This document shows, one piece after another, positions 26,800-35,650 of a stretch of 64,000 nucleotides of DNA; the first letter of the stretch is position 1; each line of letters opens with the position of its first letter. The notes beneath the pieces were generated by a model. It was not told where the DNA came from. It saw nothing but the letters and a program-made list of their open reading frames with translations, and did no database searches. The stretch comes from Pseudoruegeria sp. HB172150 (GTDB taxonomy: Bacteria; Pseudomonadota; Alphaproteobacteria; Rhodobacterales; Rhodobacteraceae), in contig NZ_JAATNG010000002.1 in assembly GCF_013184805.1 (NCBI RefSeq), positions 62,001 to 126,000 of the forward strand, written 5' to 3'. A program made the translations under genes and the position numbers.

Positions 26800-27537
26800 T
26801 CAGATCGACAGTTTCTTGAAGATCGGTTCCGGGACGGAGCGGATGATCAACATGATCCAGCGCCAGAAGAATGGCGTGTAGATCACGTTCCGTTTCTTGC
26901 GCACCGCTTTCAGAATGTCCTCGGCGACCTTTTCCGGCGGTGCCACCAGGAACATGCCCTCGATCCCCCAGGTCATCGCCGTGTCGACAAAGCCGGGCTT
27001 TACAGTGATGACGTGGCCGCCAGAGCGGGTCAGCCGGTTCCGGAGGCCGGACAGATATGTCGCAAATCCGGCCTTGGCGGAGCCGTAGACGTAATTTCCA
27101 AGCCGCCCACGATCTCCTGCGACCGAACCGACGCCGACGACGGTTCCCTTGCCGCGCGCCTCGATCAGCGGGGCGAGCATCTGCAGGAAACGGGCCGGGC
27201 CTGTGAAACTGTCGGCTATGGTCCCGTCGACCAGCGATGGATCGGCGTCGATCTCGGCCTGCTCCGGCATCGAACCCACGAACACTGCAGCATTCAGCGT
27301 GCCTTCCACCGCCTCGGCCCGCGAAACCAACACAGCGAAACCCTTTGGGTCACGCGCGTCGAATGCAACGGCCTCGGCCACCGGCGCACCGCGCAGGCGG
27401 CAGTCCTCGGCCATCTGTTCCAGTTCGTCCATATCCCGGCCGGCCAGCAACAGGTTGTCGCCGCGTTCGGTCAGCGCCCGAGCTAATGCCCGCGCCATCG
27501 AAGACGTGGCGCCGAGGATGATCCAGGTCTCGCTCAT
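26800..27537 (-). CDS. SDR oxidoreductase, DprE2-like (decaprenylphospho-2-keto-ribose reductase)
   Basis: A 245-residue short-chain dehydrogenase. It has an N-terminal nucleotide-binding motif (IILGATSSMARALARAL), the active-site set S in VGVGSVAGD and YVYGSAKAGF (Y-x-x-x-K), and a C-terminal hydrophobic segment (FFWRWIMLIIRSVPEPIFKK) seen in mycobacterial DprE2 (Rv3791), which works at the membrane. It starts in a 4-base ATGA overlap with the DprE1-like gene, so the two are translationally coupled. Expected reaction: reduction of the 2-keto intermediate made by DprE1 to polyprenyl-phospho-arabinose. Substrate assignment rests on the pairing. Confidence 0.85.
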   Translation of the reverse strand: MSETWIILGATSSMARALARALTERGDNLLLAGRDMDELEQMAEDCRLRGAPVAEAVAFDARDPKGFAVLVSRAEAVEGTLNAAVFVGSMPEQAEIDADPSLVDGTIADSFTGPARFLQMLAPLIEARGKGTVVGVGSVAGDRGRLGNYVYGSAKAGFATYLSGLRNRLTRSGGHVITVKPGFVDTAMTWGIEGMFLVAPPEKVAEDILKAVRKKRNVIYTPFFWRWIMLIIRSVPEPIFKKLSI

Positions 27538-28850
27538 GCGGGTTCCCTCAACTTCAGGCGTCTTACCAGATCGGTGATCATCCTGCCTTCGGGGTCATGT
27601 TTCGCCACCTCGGCCCGCCAGGCGTCGAGATCCGGGTACATCTGCTGTATGCGGTCGGCACCGCACAGCGCGTCCTTGGCGAAATAGATGCGGCCGCCGG
27701 CATCTGCGGTCATGTCCTCCAGACGCTTGATCAGTGCCTCGCATTCCGGCTGCGCGCGCAAGTCCACGGCAAGCGTGTAGCCCTCCATGGGAAAGCTCAT
27801 CATTCCAGCGCGGCCTTCGCCGGTCCGTTTCAGTACCGCAAGTGGGGAGGCAAGACCGGAGGCCGATATCCGCTCGAGCATGTCGCGCAACTGGGCGGCG
27901 GCAGAAAGCGGTACGACGCACTGGAACTGGTGAAAGCCATTCTTGCCGTAAAGCCGGTTCCAGTCGTGGATGCGATCCAGTTGAAAGAAAAAGTCGTTGA
28001 TCGGTTTCACGACGGTATGGCCGCTTTTCGGAACGCGGCGGTACCACATAGCATTGAACAGCTTCACCACCGGCGCCGACAAGGCGAAACGGGGCGCGTT
28101 CATGGGAACCGTGCGCGAGGATTTCGGCGTCGGAACCAGACCGCCCGCGGTTTCCGCTTCTTCCAGCAGGCCCCGACCCAGGTCGGCGCCCCGTGCGGTG
28201 GCGTCGATCCAGCCAACCGAATACGTAGTATCGGAGCTGTCGAGCATCGCGATGAATTCGTCAAAGCCGTTGGCACGACGTTCGGTGACGGTCACCAGGT
28301 CTGACTTGACCCGTTTCAGGCGCATCTCGGCGCTGGCAATGATCCCCGTCTGGCCCACCCCGCCCACAGTGGCCCGAAAAAGGTCAGGCGTCGTCTCGGG
28401 GGTGACCCGGTGCTCGGCGCCGTCTGGCGTCAGCAGGGTCATAGCCACGACATGCTGCGCGAAGGTACCCGCGTTGTGATGGTTTTTGCCGTGAACATCG
28501 TTGGCAATGGCGCCGCCGACTGTGGCAAAGCCCGTGCCGGGCAGCACCGCGGGCAACCAGCCGCGCGGAGCCATAACGCGGGTGATCTCGCCCAGTGTCA
28601 GGCCAGCCTCTGCTGTCAGGATGCCGGTTTCGGCGTCGAACCCCAGAAACTTGTCGAGCCGTATCATGTGGACGGCCCTGCCGCCGTCGTTGAGGCAAGC
28701 ATCGCCGTAGGAACGGCGCATTCCGATTGCGGGTGCGGGTTCTTCGGCCATCAGCGCCGTCAGTGCGGCACGCTTTTCAGGACGTGCCATCTGCCCATTG
28801 GCACGTATGGCCCGTCCCCAGCCACTATATTCCGCTGTTTTCCAGCGCAT
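27534..28850 (-). CDS. FAD-dependent oxidase, DprE1-like (decaprenylphosphoryl-ribose 2-oxidase)
   Basis: A 438-residue FAD-binding protein of the PCMH/ALO fold. The FAD domain shows IGMRRSYGDACLNDGG, LPGTGFATVGGAIAND and VHGKNHHNAGTF, which match the corresponding HGKNHH region of mycobacterial DprE1 (Rv3790). The C-terminus has RIYFAKDALCGAD, MYPDLDAWRAEV and DLVRRLKLREPA, again paralleling DprE1, including the active-site Lys in AKD. Expected reaction: oxidation of the ribose 2-hydroxyl of polyprenyl-phospho-ribose. It precedes and overlaps the DprE2-like gene. Confidence in the family is high; the lipid carrier chain length is unknown. Confidence 0.88.
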   Translation of the reverse strand: MRWKTAEYSGWGRAIRANGQMARPEKRAALTALMAEEPAPAIGMRRSYGDACLNDGGRAVHMIRLDKFLGFDAETGILTAEAGLTLGEITRVMAPRGWLPAVLPGTGFATVGGAIANDVHGKNHHNAGTFAQHVVAMTLLTPDGAEHRVTPETTPDLFRATVGGVGQTGIIASAEMRLKRVKSDLVTVTERRANGFDEFIAMLDSSDTTYSVGWIDATARGADLGRGLLEEAETAGGLVPTPKSSRTVPMNAPRFALSAPVVKLFNAMWYRRVPKSGHTVVKPINDFFFQLDRIHDWNRLYGKNGFHQFQCVVPLSAAAQLRDMLERISASGLASPLAVLKRTGEGRAGMMSFPMEGYTLAVDLRAQPECEALIKRLEDMTADAGGRIYFAKDALCGADRIQQMYPDLDAWRAEVAKHDPEGRMITDLVRRLKLREPA

Positions 28851-28996
28851 GGTCTTCCTTCACTGCTCGTTGTTCGCGGATCTAGATACGAACTGAGGCA
28901 TAAATATGAAGTTGTTTCGACGACGGGAACAGCGGCGCAGAACGTTCGATGTCAAGCAATCCGTCTGTGCGGCGGCGGCCTCAGATATGTGCAATG

Positions 28997-29011
28997 GTGA
29001 ACTGAGTTCAC
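28997..29011. promoter_or_regulatory. Palindrome in the gap between dprE1-like and the small exported protein gene
   Basis: GTGAAC-TGA-GTTCAC is a perfect 6+3+6 inverted repeat, 105 bases upstream of the small exported protein start and 147 bases upstream of the dprE1-like start on the other strand. It is a plausible operator; the regulator is unknown. Confidence 0.45.
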
Positions 29012-29115
29012 GAGAATAGGTGTCGGTTGTGCGTTGAATAACCCCGATAGCGCTCCCATTTCAGTTTCATCGCAGGCAGGAGCCCTGCGACGCAAAGTAA
29101 GGAAAGGACGTTATC

Positions 29116-29367
29116 ATGAAAAAGCTTCTTGTTGCCGCCGCCGCGCTGGCCGTTGCCACCCCGGTTCTCGCCAATGACCAACTGGCCCTCAGCCTCGGCG
29201 TGCAGCCCGGCGAATACTCTTTGGAGCAACTCGCTGTGCTGAAATCGGTCGAAGGCAAAACCGGCAACGACGCTCTGGTGAACCTCGACAACCTGGAGAA
29301 CGTGTCCTCGCGTGGCATTGTGAACCCGGTTGCGACGGCTCAATTCCAGGAGCTGGCCGACGAGTAA
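29116..29367 (+). CDS. Small exported protein of unknown function
   Basis: An 83-residue protein with a clear signal peptide (MKKLLVAAAALAVATPVLA, cut before NDQ), leaving a mature acidic peptide of about 64 residues with DQLALSLGVQPGEYSLEQLA and LVNLDNLENVSSRG. It has a good ribosome site (AAGGAAAGG) and a strong hairpin behind it, so it is a monocistronic, probably abundant periplasmic protein. I recall similar short proteins in Rhodobacteraceae, but none with a known role. The mature part contains no Cys and no recognisable domain. Confidence 0.8.
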   Translation: MKKLLVAAAALAVATPVLANDQLALSLGVQPGEYSLEQLAVLKSVEGKTGNDALVNLDNLENVSSRGIVNPVATAQFQELADE

Positions 29368-29407
29368 TCCTGTCGACCGCCGGCCATAGGCTGGCACCAA
29401 AAGAAAC

Positions 29408-29428
29408 AGGGGGCCGTTCAGGCCCCCT
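29408..29428. terminator. Bidirectional terminator between the small exported protein and scoB genes
   Basis: An 8-bp stem AGGGGGCC, loop GTTCA, GGCCCCCT lies 40 bases after the plus-strand stop and 29 bases after the minus-strand scoB stop. On the minus strand GTTTCTTTT follows; on the plus strand CAATATTT follows. It can serve both convergent genes. Confidence 0.75.
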
Positions 29429-29456
29429 CAATATTTCAGATCTCCGGTACCGAAGT

Positions 29457-30083
29457 TCAGACGATCGCGGCGTCTGTCTTTTCGATAAGTTCTTCGCGGG
29501 TGACACCTTCGGCAAGTTCGGCGATGTGAAGCCCCTTGTGGGTGACGTCCATAACCCCGAGGTTCGTAATAATCCTGTCGACCACGCCGGTGCCGGTCAG
29601 CGGAAGCGTGCACTTCTTCAGGATCTTGGAGTCGCCATGTTTGTTGGTGTGGTCCATCACCACCACAACGCGGCCCACACCGGCCACCAGATCCATTGCG
29701 CCGCCCATGCCCTTGACCAGTTTCCCAGGGATCATCCAGTTGGCCAAGTCACCCTTTTCGCTGACCTCCATTGCGCCAAGGATCGCCATCGCGATCTTGC
29801 CCCCCCGGATCATCCCGAAGCTCGTGGAACTGTCGAAATAAGAGGTCCGTGCCAGCTCGGTGACCGTCTGCTTGCCCGCATTTATCAGGTCCGGATCGAC
29901 CTCGTCCTCGGTTGGGAAAGGGCCGATACCCAGCATCCCGTTCTCGGACTGCAGCGTGACGTCGACGCCCTCGGGGATATAGTTGGCAACCAGGGTCGGA
30001 ATTCCGATCCCCAGGTTAACATACATCCCATCCTCAAGCTCCTGCGCCGCGCGGGCGGCCATCTGGTTTCTGTCCCAGGGCAA
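29457..30083 (-). CDS. scoB: 3-oxoacid CoA-transferase subunit B
   Basis: A 208-residue B subunit of a succinyl-CoA:3-oxoacid (acetoacetate-type) CoA-transferase. It carries the catalytic Glu motif LQSENGMLG near residue 46, preceded by [17 protein letters not shown]. These enzymes activate acetoacetate by CoA exchange in ketone-body or polyhydroxybutyrate use. Normally the gene lies directly beside subunit A; here a LOV histidine kinase gene sits between them, 14 bases upstream of this gene, so scoB is probably co-transcribed with the kinase. Confidence 0.92.
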   Translation of the reverse strand: MPWDRNQMAARAAQELEDGMYVNLGIGIPTLVANYIPEGVDVTLQSENGMLGIGPFPTEDEVDPDLINAGKQTVTELARTSYFDSSTSFGMIRGGKIAMAILGAMEVSEKGDLANWMIPGKLVKGMGGAMDLVAGVGRVVVVMDHTNKHGDSKILKKCTLPLTGTGVVDRIITNLGVMDVTHKGLHIAELAEGVTREELIEKTDAAIV

Positions 30084-30097
30084 GGTATCCCCCCTCG

Positions 30098-31123
30098 TTA
30101 TGAATCGTATGTCCGGATCGGAATCGACAGACGGATTGTCGTGCCTTTGTCGCCGGATGTCACGTCCAGTTCCGCATCCAGATCGCCAAGCAGCGCCGCC
30201 ACGACACGCCCACCCACAGAGCCCATGTTGGGATATTCGGTTCCCTCCGGCAGACCGACCCCGTCATCCTCTACCGAGATCACGACGCGATCTTCGGCGG
30301 GCGCATCGAGGTGGATGTTCAACAGGCCCTCGTCGCGGCCCTCGAAGGCATGCTGGAAAGCATTGGTGATGATCTCCGAGACGACAAGGCCGATCTTGGC
30401 CGCGATCTCTGAACTGCAGGTTGCATCGCCGACATCGACATTCACCCGAATGCCGGCGCGGCCGTCCAGATGTGCTGTCGTGTTCGCCAGGCGCGAGATA
30501 TAGGCCCCCAGCGAGACGTTGCCGGTACGGCGCCCCGCGCTGGGATCACTCAGTTCCTCGTAGAGAAGCTGCAGACTCTCGACCCGGCGCGCCAGCGACT
30601 TCACTGTGTCCGCGGCCGGCACAGCTCGGCTCTGCAGCCGGATCATGCTGACGATCATCGCAAGGTGGTTCTTGACCCGATGCTTCAGCTCGCGGATCGC
30701 ATGTTGCGACACGTTGACGGAATTCTGCGCCTCGTGCTCCGTCAGCCGTTTCTGGATACCCAGGAAATGCCGAAGCTGGCCGTCCTGGTCGTAGATCGGC
30801 GTAAGCAGCAGGCGGTTCAGGAACTGCGTGCCGTCGGCACGGTAGTTGACGATGTCGACGGTGGTCTCCGTCTGCTGTTCAATCGCCTGCTTTATTCGGC
30901 GAACATCCTCGGGATCGGTATCCTCGCCCTGCAGGAACCGGCAGTTCCGCCCGACGGCGGAGCTTGCGTTGTAGCCCGTCACCCGCTCGAAGGCGCGGTT
31001 GACGTAGACGATCGGATTGTCTTCCAGGTGCGGGTCCGTGAGGACCATGGAAATCGGCGATTCAGCCAGGATGCGAAAGGCTTCGGCGTCAGGAAGCCCC
31101 GTCAATACATTCTGTTTGTCCAT
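30098..31123 (-). CDS. LOV-domain blue-light sensor histidine kinase
   Basis: A 341-residue soluble sensor kinase. Residues about 15-125 form a LOV/PAS domain with the photoactive GRNCRFLQG motif (Cys61, which forms the flavin adduct) and [20 protein letters not shown] HisKA_2-type dimerisation helix follows with phospho-acceptor His148 in [16 protein letters not shown], then an HATPase domain ([40 protein letters not shown]). This is the LOV-HK architecture of Brucella, Caulobacter and Erythrobacter, which feeds the general stress response or unknown regulators. No response regulator lies nearby. Its placement between scoA and scoB is unusual. Confidence 0.93.
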   Translation of the reverse strand: MDKQNVLTGLPDAEAFRILAESPISMVLTDPHLEDNPIVYVNRAFERVTGYNASSAVGRNCRFLQGEDTDPEDVRRIKQAIEQQTETTVDIVNYRADGTQFLNRLLLTPIYDQDGQLRHFLGIQKRLTEHEAQNSVNVSQHAIRELKHRVKNHLAMIVSMIRLQSRAVPAADTVKSLARRVESLQLLYEELSDPSAGRRTGNVSLGAYISRLANTTAHLDGRAGIRVNVDVGDATCSSEIAAKIGLVVSEIITNAFQHAFEGRDEGLLNIHLDAPAEDRVVISVEDDGVGLPEGTEYPNMGSVGGRVVAALLGDLDAELDVTSGDKGTTIRLSIPIRTYDS

Positions 31124-31222
31124 CTGTGTGCGTAATCATAATCCAGCCAGAGTTGCATCGCCCGCCCGCCATTTCTGCGGGAACGCCGTTTGTTGCAAGC
31201 ATTCTTGCCGATTTCCGCAGCG

Positions 31223-31252
31223 TCACGTTACAATTTCACGTACAAAACGTGA
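31223..31252. promoter_or_regulatory. Triple TCACGT element upstream of the LOV kinase gene
   Basis: TCACGT occurs at 31223 and 31236 (13 bases apart) and its complement ACGTGA at 31247, so the second and third form an inverted repeat with a 5-base spacer. They lie 100-130 bases before the kinase start in an otherwise gene-free gap, a typical position for operator sites. Confidence 0.45.
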
Positions 31253-31299
31253 TCGATGCGCGGCAATGTCGGCGGTTCTCCGCCCTGGGCACGAAGTAA

Positions 31300-31318
31300 C
31301 GGCACAAGATTTGTGCCG
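31300..31318 (-). terminator. Hairpin after scoA
   Basis: CGGCACAA-GAT-TTGTGCCG is a perfect 8-bp stem with a 3-base loop, 11 bases after the scoA stop. Only a weak T-containing tail follows on the minus strand. It would separate scoA transcription from the LOV kinase-scoB unit, at least partly. Confidence 0.6.
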
Positions 31319-31329
31319 CTCTCCCGAAT

Positions 31330-32025
31330 CTAGGCAGCGCGGGTTGTGCGCTGTTCGATCCGTTTTTCGAATTCACCTTGAACAAGGCGATGAACATAGA
31401 CGCCCGGCAAGTGAATCATATCTGGATCCAATGAGCCGCGCGGCACGATTTCCTCTACCTCGGCAATGCAGACCTTGCCGCACATCGCCGCGGGCGGGTT
31501 GAAGTTGCGGGCCGTCTTGCGGAACACGAGGTTGCCGGTGTCGTCGGCCTTCCACGCCTTGACGATGGACAGGTCGGCAACGATGGCCCGCTCGAGGATG
31601 TAAGTTTCCCCGTCGAACTCCTTGTGCTCCTTGCCCTCGGCGATGACGGTGCCGACGCCGGTCTTGGTGTAGAAGCCGGGGATGCCGGTTCCGCCGGCAC
31701 GCATTCGCTCGGCCAGTGTTCCCTGCGGATTGAATTCCAGGTCCAGTTCGCCGGACAGATACTGGCGCATGAACTCGGCATTCTCGCCAACATAAGAGCT
31801 CATCATCTTCTTGATCTGCTTGGAATCCAGCAGGATGCCCAGCCCGAACCCGTCGACACCGCAATTGTTCGAGGCGACGGTCAGGTCCTTGGTACCGGCA
31901 GCGTGGATCGCATTGATCAGATTCTCGGGGATGCCGCAAAGCCCAAAGCCCCCGGCGGCAATCGTCATGCCGTCGAACAGAAGTCCGTCAAGCGCTTCCG
32001 CGGCGGAACCATATACCTTCTTCAT
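31330..32025 (-). CDS. scoA: 3-oxoacid CoA-transferase subunit A
   Basis: A 231-residue A subunit of a 3-oxoacid CoA-transferase. Visible family elements are [20 protein letters not shown] near the N-terminus (CoA-transferase family I signature region), [13 protein letters not shown] and [20 protein letters not shown] near the C-terminus. I chose ATG at 32025 because GGAGGGG lies seven bases upstream; a GTG six bases earlier is too close to that site. Its partner subunit B is encoded 1.2 kb downstream on the same strand after the LOV kinase gene. Confidence 0.92.
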   Translation of the reverse strand: MKKVYGSAAEALDGLLFDGMTIAAGGFGLCGIPENLINAIHAAGTKDLTVASNNCGVDGFGLGILLDSKQIKKMMSSYVGENAEFMRQYLSGELDLEFNPQGTLAERMRAGGTGIPGFYTKTGVGTVIAEGKEHKEFDGETYILERAIVADLSIVKAWKADDTGNLVFRKTARNFNPPAAMCGKVCIAEVEEIVPRGSLDPDMIHLPGVYVHRLVQGEFEKRIEQRTTRAA

Positions 32026-32132
32026 CGTCACTCCCCTCCGTCCGGTGCCTCGCCAGACTTGTGGCGCGCGCCGAAGCCGGAGTCAACGTGGGCGGCAAAG
32101 CGGGGCCGCCCTGTACCGCTTACGTAACTTCG

Positions 32133-32687
32133 TCAGATAAGGCGTACCTGCGTGCCGACCGCGGCCTTGTCGTAGAGGTCGACGATCATCTCGTTGTAAA
32201 GTCCGATGCACCCGTCCGAAGACGGGCGTCCGATCTTGCGGGTGTCATGGGTCCCGTGGATCAGGTAGGCGGGCCAGCTGAGATACAGCGCATGGGTGCC
32301 CAGCGGGTTGTCGGGTGCGCCGCCGGCGACCGGATGCCAGTCCGGGAAACGTTCCATCTGGCTCGCCGTTGGCGTCCAGCTCGGCCCGACTTTCTTGCGG
32401 ATGATCTCGGTATAGCCGCGCTTCGTCAGTTCGTCCGATTTCGGCACGGAGGTCGGATAGACGTTGTATGTCTCGCCGTCACCGGACCAGTAGTGCAGCG
32501 TCCGCGCCTCGGTGTCGCAGACGATGCAGCCTTTGCCGAGTTCGTCGAAATGGTCGCTCCAGTCCTGCTGGCGCCAGCCGGAGATATTGCGCGGGGTGAT
32601 TTCCTGCGCACGCGCGATGGCGGGCGCAAACATCGCTGCACCGGCACCGCCGATCAAGCGGCGGCGGGACAAGCCCTTGGCATCCAT
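32133..32687 (-). CDS. Exported L,D-transpeptidase (YkuD domain)
   Basis: A 184-residue periplasmic L,D-transpeptidase. The N-terminus MDAKGLSRRRLIGGAGAAM has the SRRRLIGG twin-arginine motif, so Tat export is likely (cut after ARA). The YkuD catalytic region is complete: the His in YLIHGTHDTRKIG and the Cys in SSDGCIGLYNEMIVDLY. Such enzymes make 3-3 cross-links in peptidoglycan or attach proteins to it. I chose ATG at 32687, which puts the twin-arginine motif at the N-terminus; an upstream start would bury it. It stands alone, convergent with nothing and 143 bases upstream of the topA end. Confidence 0.88.
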   Translation of the reverse strand: MDAKGLSRRRLIGGAGAAMFAPAIARAQEITPRNISGWRQQDWSDHFDELGKGCIVCDTEARTLHYWSGDGETYNVYPTSVPKSDELTKRGYTEIIRKKVGPSWTPTASQMERFPDWHPVAGGAPDNPLGTHALYLSWPAYLIHGTHDTRKIGRPSSDGCIGLYNEMIVDLYDKAAVGTQVRLI

Positions 32688-32830
32688 TGGGAATTTCCTT
32701 CTGTCTCGCTTCGTCTTTCGCGTTGGAAGCTGTGGCAACGAGGCAGGTTTGACCAATCACGAATGCGTTAAGATGAATATATGCGCCATCCCGTCGCATG
32801 TCCGGCGCCGTGGTGCCGCGAATCCGGGCA

Positions 32831-35395
32831 TCAGCCCTTTTTCGCGACAGCCTTTTTCGCCGCGGCCTTCTTGGGCGTTGCCTTTTTGGCCGCAGTCTTG
32901 CGACCGCCGCCTTTCTTGGCTGCCCGCTCGGCGATCAGCTGCACCGCCAGCTCCATCGTCACATCCGCGGGTTCGGTGCCCTTGGGAAGGGTGGCGTTCA
33001 CCTTCTCCCACTTCACGTAGGGCCCGTACCGTCCATCCATGACGTTCACTGCGCCGCCGCTTTCCGGATGCTCGCCCAGTTCCTTCAGCGGTTTCGCCGG
33101 CGTACGTGCGCCGCGGCCGCGGCTGGCCTTCTGCGCCAGCACCTCAACCGCGCGGTTCATGCCGATGGTGAACACCTCGTCCACTTCGGGCAGGTTGGCA
33201 TAGACCCGGCCATGCTTGACGAAGGGCCCGTACCGGCCGATCCCGGCCTCGACCATCTCGCCGTCTTCCGGATGTGGCCCGATCTCACGCGGCAGGCTCA
33301 GCAGCATCAGCGCCTTTTCCAGGTCGATATCCGCGGCGGCCCAGCCTTTCGGCAGTGAAGCGCGGGGCGGCTTCGGCACCTCTTCAGTCGCTTCACCGCG
33401 CTGCACATAGGGTCCGAACCGGCCGGAGCGCAGGCTGATCGGATCGCCGTTATCCTCGCCCAGCAGCTTGCCGTCGGGACCGATCTCGTCATCCTCCTCG
33501 CTGGCGCCCAGCGAGCGGGTGTAACGGCAGTTGGGATAGTTCGAGCAGCCGATGAACGCACCGCCCGACCGTGCGGTGCGCAGGCTCAGGCGGCCCTCGC
33601 CGCAGTTCGGGCAGATGCGCGGATCGCTCCCATCCTCGCGCGGCGGGTACAGATGCGGCGCCAGAACCTCGTCGATCTTCTCCAGCACTTCGCCGATGCG
33701 CAGGTCCGAGGTTTCGTCGATATGCGCCTTGAAGTCGCGCCAGAAGCGCTCCAGCACATCCTTCCATGCGCGCTCGCCGCTGGTGATATCGTCCAGCTCT
33801 TCCTCAAGGTTCGCGGTGAACTCGTAGCCCACATACTTTCGGAAGTAATTAATCAGGAAGATCGTCACCAACCGCCCCTTGTCCTCGGGGATCAGGCGGT
33901 TCTTGTCCTTCCGCACATAGCCGCGGTCTTGGATCGTAGTGACGATGGAGGCATAGGTGGAGGGCCGGCCGATGCCCAGCTCTTCCATCCGCTTGACCAG
34001 CGTCGCTTCGGTGTAGCGTGGCGGCGGCTGAGTGAAATGCTGCTCCGGCGTAACCGATTGCTTAGCGGCCGCCTCGCCTTGGGTAATCTGCGGCAGGCGC
34101 TTGTCGTCATCGTCGATGACGGCATCGTCACGGCCTTCCTCGTAGACCTTGAGGAAGCCGTCGAACAGCACCACCTGACCGGTCGCGCGTAACTCAACCT
34201 GTCCATCGGAGCTGCCGACATCGACTGTGGTACGCTCCAGTCGCGCTGCTTCCATCTGGCTGGCGATGGTCCGCTTCCAGATCAGATCGTATAGCTTCTT
34301 CTGATCGGCTTCGGACACGCGCAGCTTGTCCGGCGACATCGTCATGTCGGTGGGCCGGATGCACTCGTGGGCTTCTTGCGCGTTCTTGGCCTTGTTCTTG
34401 TACATGCGCGGGCTGCTCGGGACGTATTCGTCCCCGTAGCGGTCCTTGATCGCATCGCGCGCGGCCATCACCGCCTCGGGCGCCATGTCGATGCCGTCCG
34501 TCCGCATGTAAGTGATGTGTCCGGCCTCATAGAGCCGCTGCGCCGCGCTCATCGTCTGGCGCGCGCCCATGCCGAACTTGCGGCTGGCTTCCTGCTGCAG
34601 GGTCGAGGTCATGAAGGGCGCCGACGGGTTGCGGGAGGCGGGCTTTGCCTCCACCGACTTCACCGTCAGGTCGCGGGACGTGACCGCTTGCACCGCCAGT
34701 TCGGCCTGGGTTTCGTTCTCGATGTCGTAGCGGTCGAGCTTCTTGCCGGCGAGGACCGTCAGCCGCGCTTCGTATTCCTGGCCGCGCGGCGTCGAAAGCA
34801 GCGCCTTGACCGTCCAGTATTCGCGGGCGCGGAACGCCTCGATCTCCATCTCGCGCTCGACGATCAGCCGCAGGCAGACCGACTGCACGCGCCCCGCGGA
34901 TTTAGCACCGGGCAGCTTGCGCCACAAAACCGGCGACAGGTTGAAGCCCACCAAGTAGTCCAGCGCGCGGCGGGCAAGATACGCCTCCACCAGATCCTCG
35001 TCGACCTGGCGCGGGTTCTTCATCGCCTCAGTCACGGCATTCTTGGTGATCGCGTTGAACACCACGCGGCTGACGGCGGTGTCCTTCTTGATCGCCTTGC
35101 GCTTGCGCAGGGTCTCTTCCAGGTGCCACGAAATCGCCTCCCCCTCACGATCGGGGTCGGTGGCGAGGATCAGCTGGGGGTCGTCCTTCAGCGCGTCGGC
35201 GATCGCATTGACGTGTTTTTTGCTGTCGCTGGCGACCTCCCAGGTCATGTCGAAGCCGTGGTCGGGATCGACCGATCCGTCCTTAGGAGGCAGGTCGCGG
35301 ACATGGCCGTAGGATGCCAGCACGGTGTAATCGCTGCCCAGATATTTGTTGATCGTCTTGGCCTTGGCAGGCGATTCAACGACGACGACTGGCAT
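32831..35395 (-). CDS. topA: DNA topoisomerase I
   Basis: An 854-residue type IA topoisomerase that relaxes negative supercoils. The Toprim domain is at the N-terminus (VVVVESPAKAKTINKYLG; DPDREGEAISWHL), the active-site Tyr is in ITYMRTDGID near residue 296, and a four-Cys zinc ribbon (CPNCGEGRLS, CSNYPNC) lies near 593, followed by further zinc-ribbon-like repeats that have lost their Cys (RFGPYVQRG, RYGPFVKHG, RYGPYVKWE). It ends in a Lys/Ala-rich basic tail (KKATPKKAAAKKAV) typical of alphaproteobacterial TopA. ATG at 35395 gives MPVVVVESPAK. dprA lies upstream on the same strand. Confidence 0.96.
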   Translation of the reverse strand: MPVVVVESPAKAKTINKYLGSDYTVLASYGHVRDLPPKDGSVDPDHGFDMTWEVASDSKKHVNAIADALKDDPQLILATDPDREGEAISWHLEETLRKRKAIKKDTAVSRVVFNAITKNAVTEAMKNPRQVDEDLVEAYLARRALDYLVGFNLSPVLWRKLPGAKSAGRVQSVCLRLIVEREMEIEAFRAREYWTVKALLSTPRGQEYEARLTVLAGKKLDRYDIENETQAELAVQAVTSRDLTVKSVEAKPASRNPSAPFMTSTLQQEASRKFGMGARQTMSAAQRLYEAGHITYMRTDGIDMAPEAVMAARDAIKDRYGDEYVPSSPRMYKNKAKNAQEAHECIRPTDMTMSPDKLRVSEADQKKLYDLIWKRTIASQMEAARLERTTVDVGSSDGQVELRATGQVVLFDGFLKVYEEGRDDAVIDDDDKRLPQITQGEAAAKQSVTPEQHFTQPPPRYTEATLVKRMEELGIGRPSTYASIVTTIQDRGYVRKDKNRLIPEDKGRLVTIFLINYFRKYVGYEFTANLEEELDDITSGERAWKDVLERFWRDFKAHIDETSDLRIGEVLEKIDEVLAPHLYPPREDGSDPRICPNCGEGRLSLRTARSGGAFIGCSNYPNCRYTRSLGASEEDDEIGPDGKLLGEDNGDPISLRSGRFGPYVQRGEATEEVPKPPRASLPKGWAAADIDLEKALMLLSLPREIGPHPEDGEMVEAGIGRYGPFVKHGRVYANLPEVDEVFTIGMNRAVEVLAQKASRGRGARTPAKPLKELGEHPESGGAVNVMDGRYGPYVKWEKVNATLPKGTEPADVTMELAVQLIAERAAKKGGGRKTAAKKATPKKAAAKKAVAKKG

Positions 35396-35650
35396 GGAGA
35401 TCCTTTCGAGTCCGCACGAGGTGCTCTTGGCGGCGGTACATGTGGTGTTGGAGAGGGGAATGTCAATGCGGCTCGGTCGGGTGCCGGAAAAGGCGGCAAC
35501 TCGTAACGCCGGAGTCACCGGCACTGTGCAAGGCTCCACCGGGCACGAGGCCCGCCGCGCCGAAACCGTGACGCATATATATAGTGTACGCGGATTGGCT
35601 TGCCGGGCGGAGGGTCGCGGATAGCCTCATTCTCCGCCCAGGGCAGGCTG

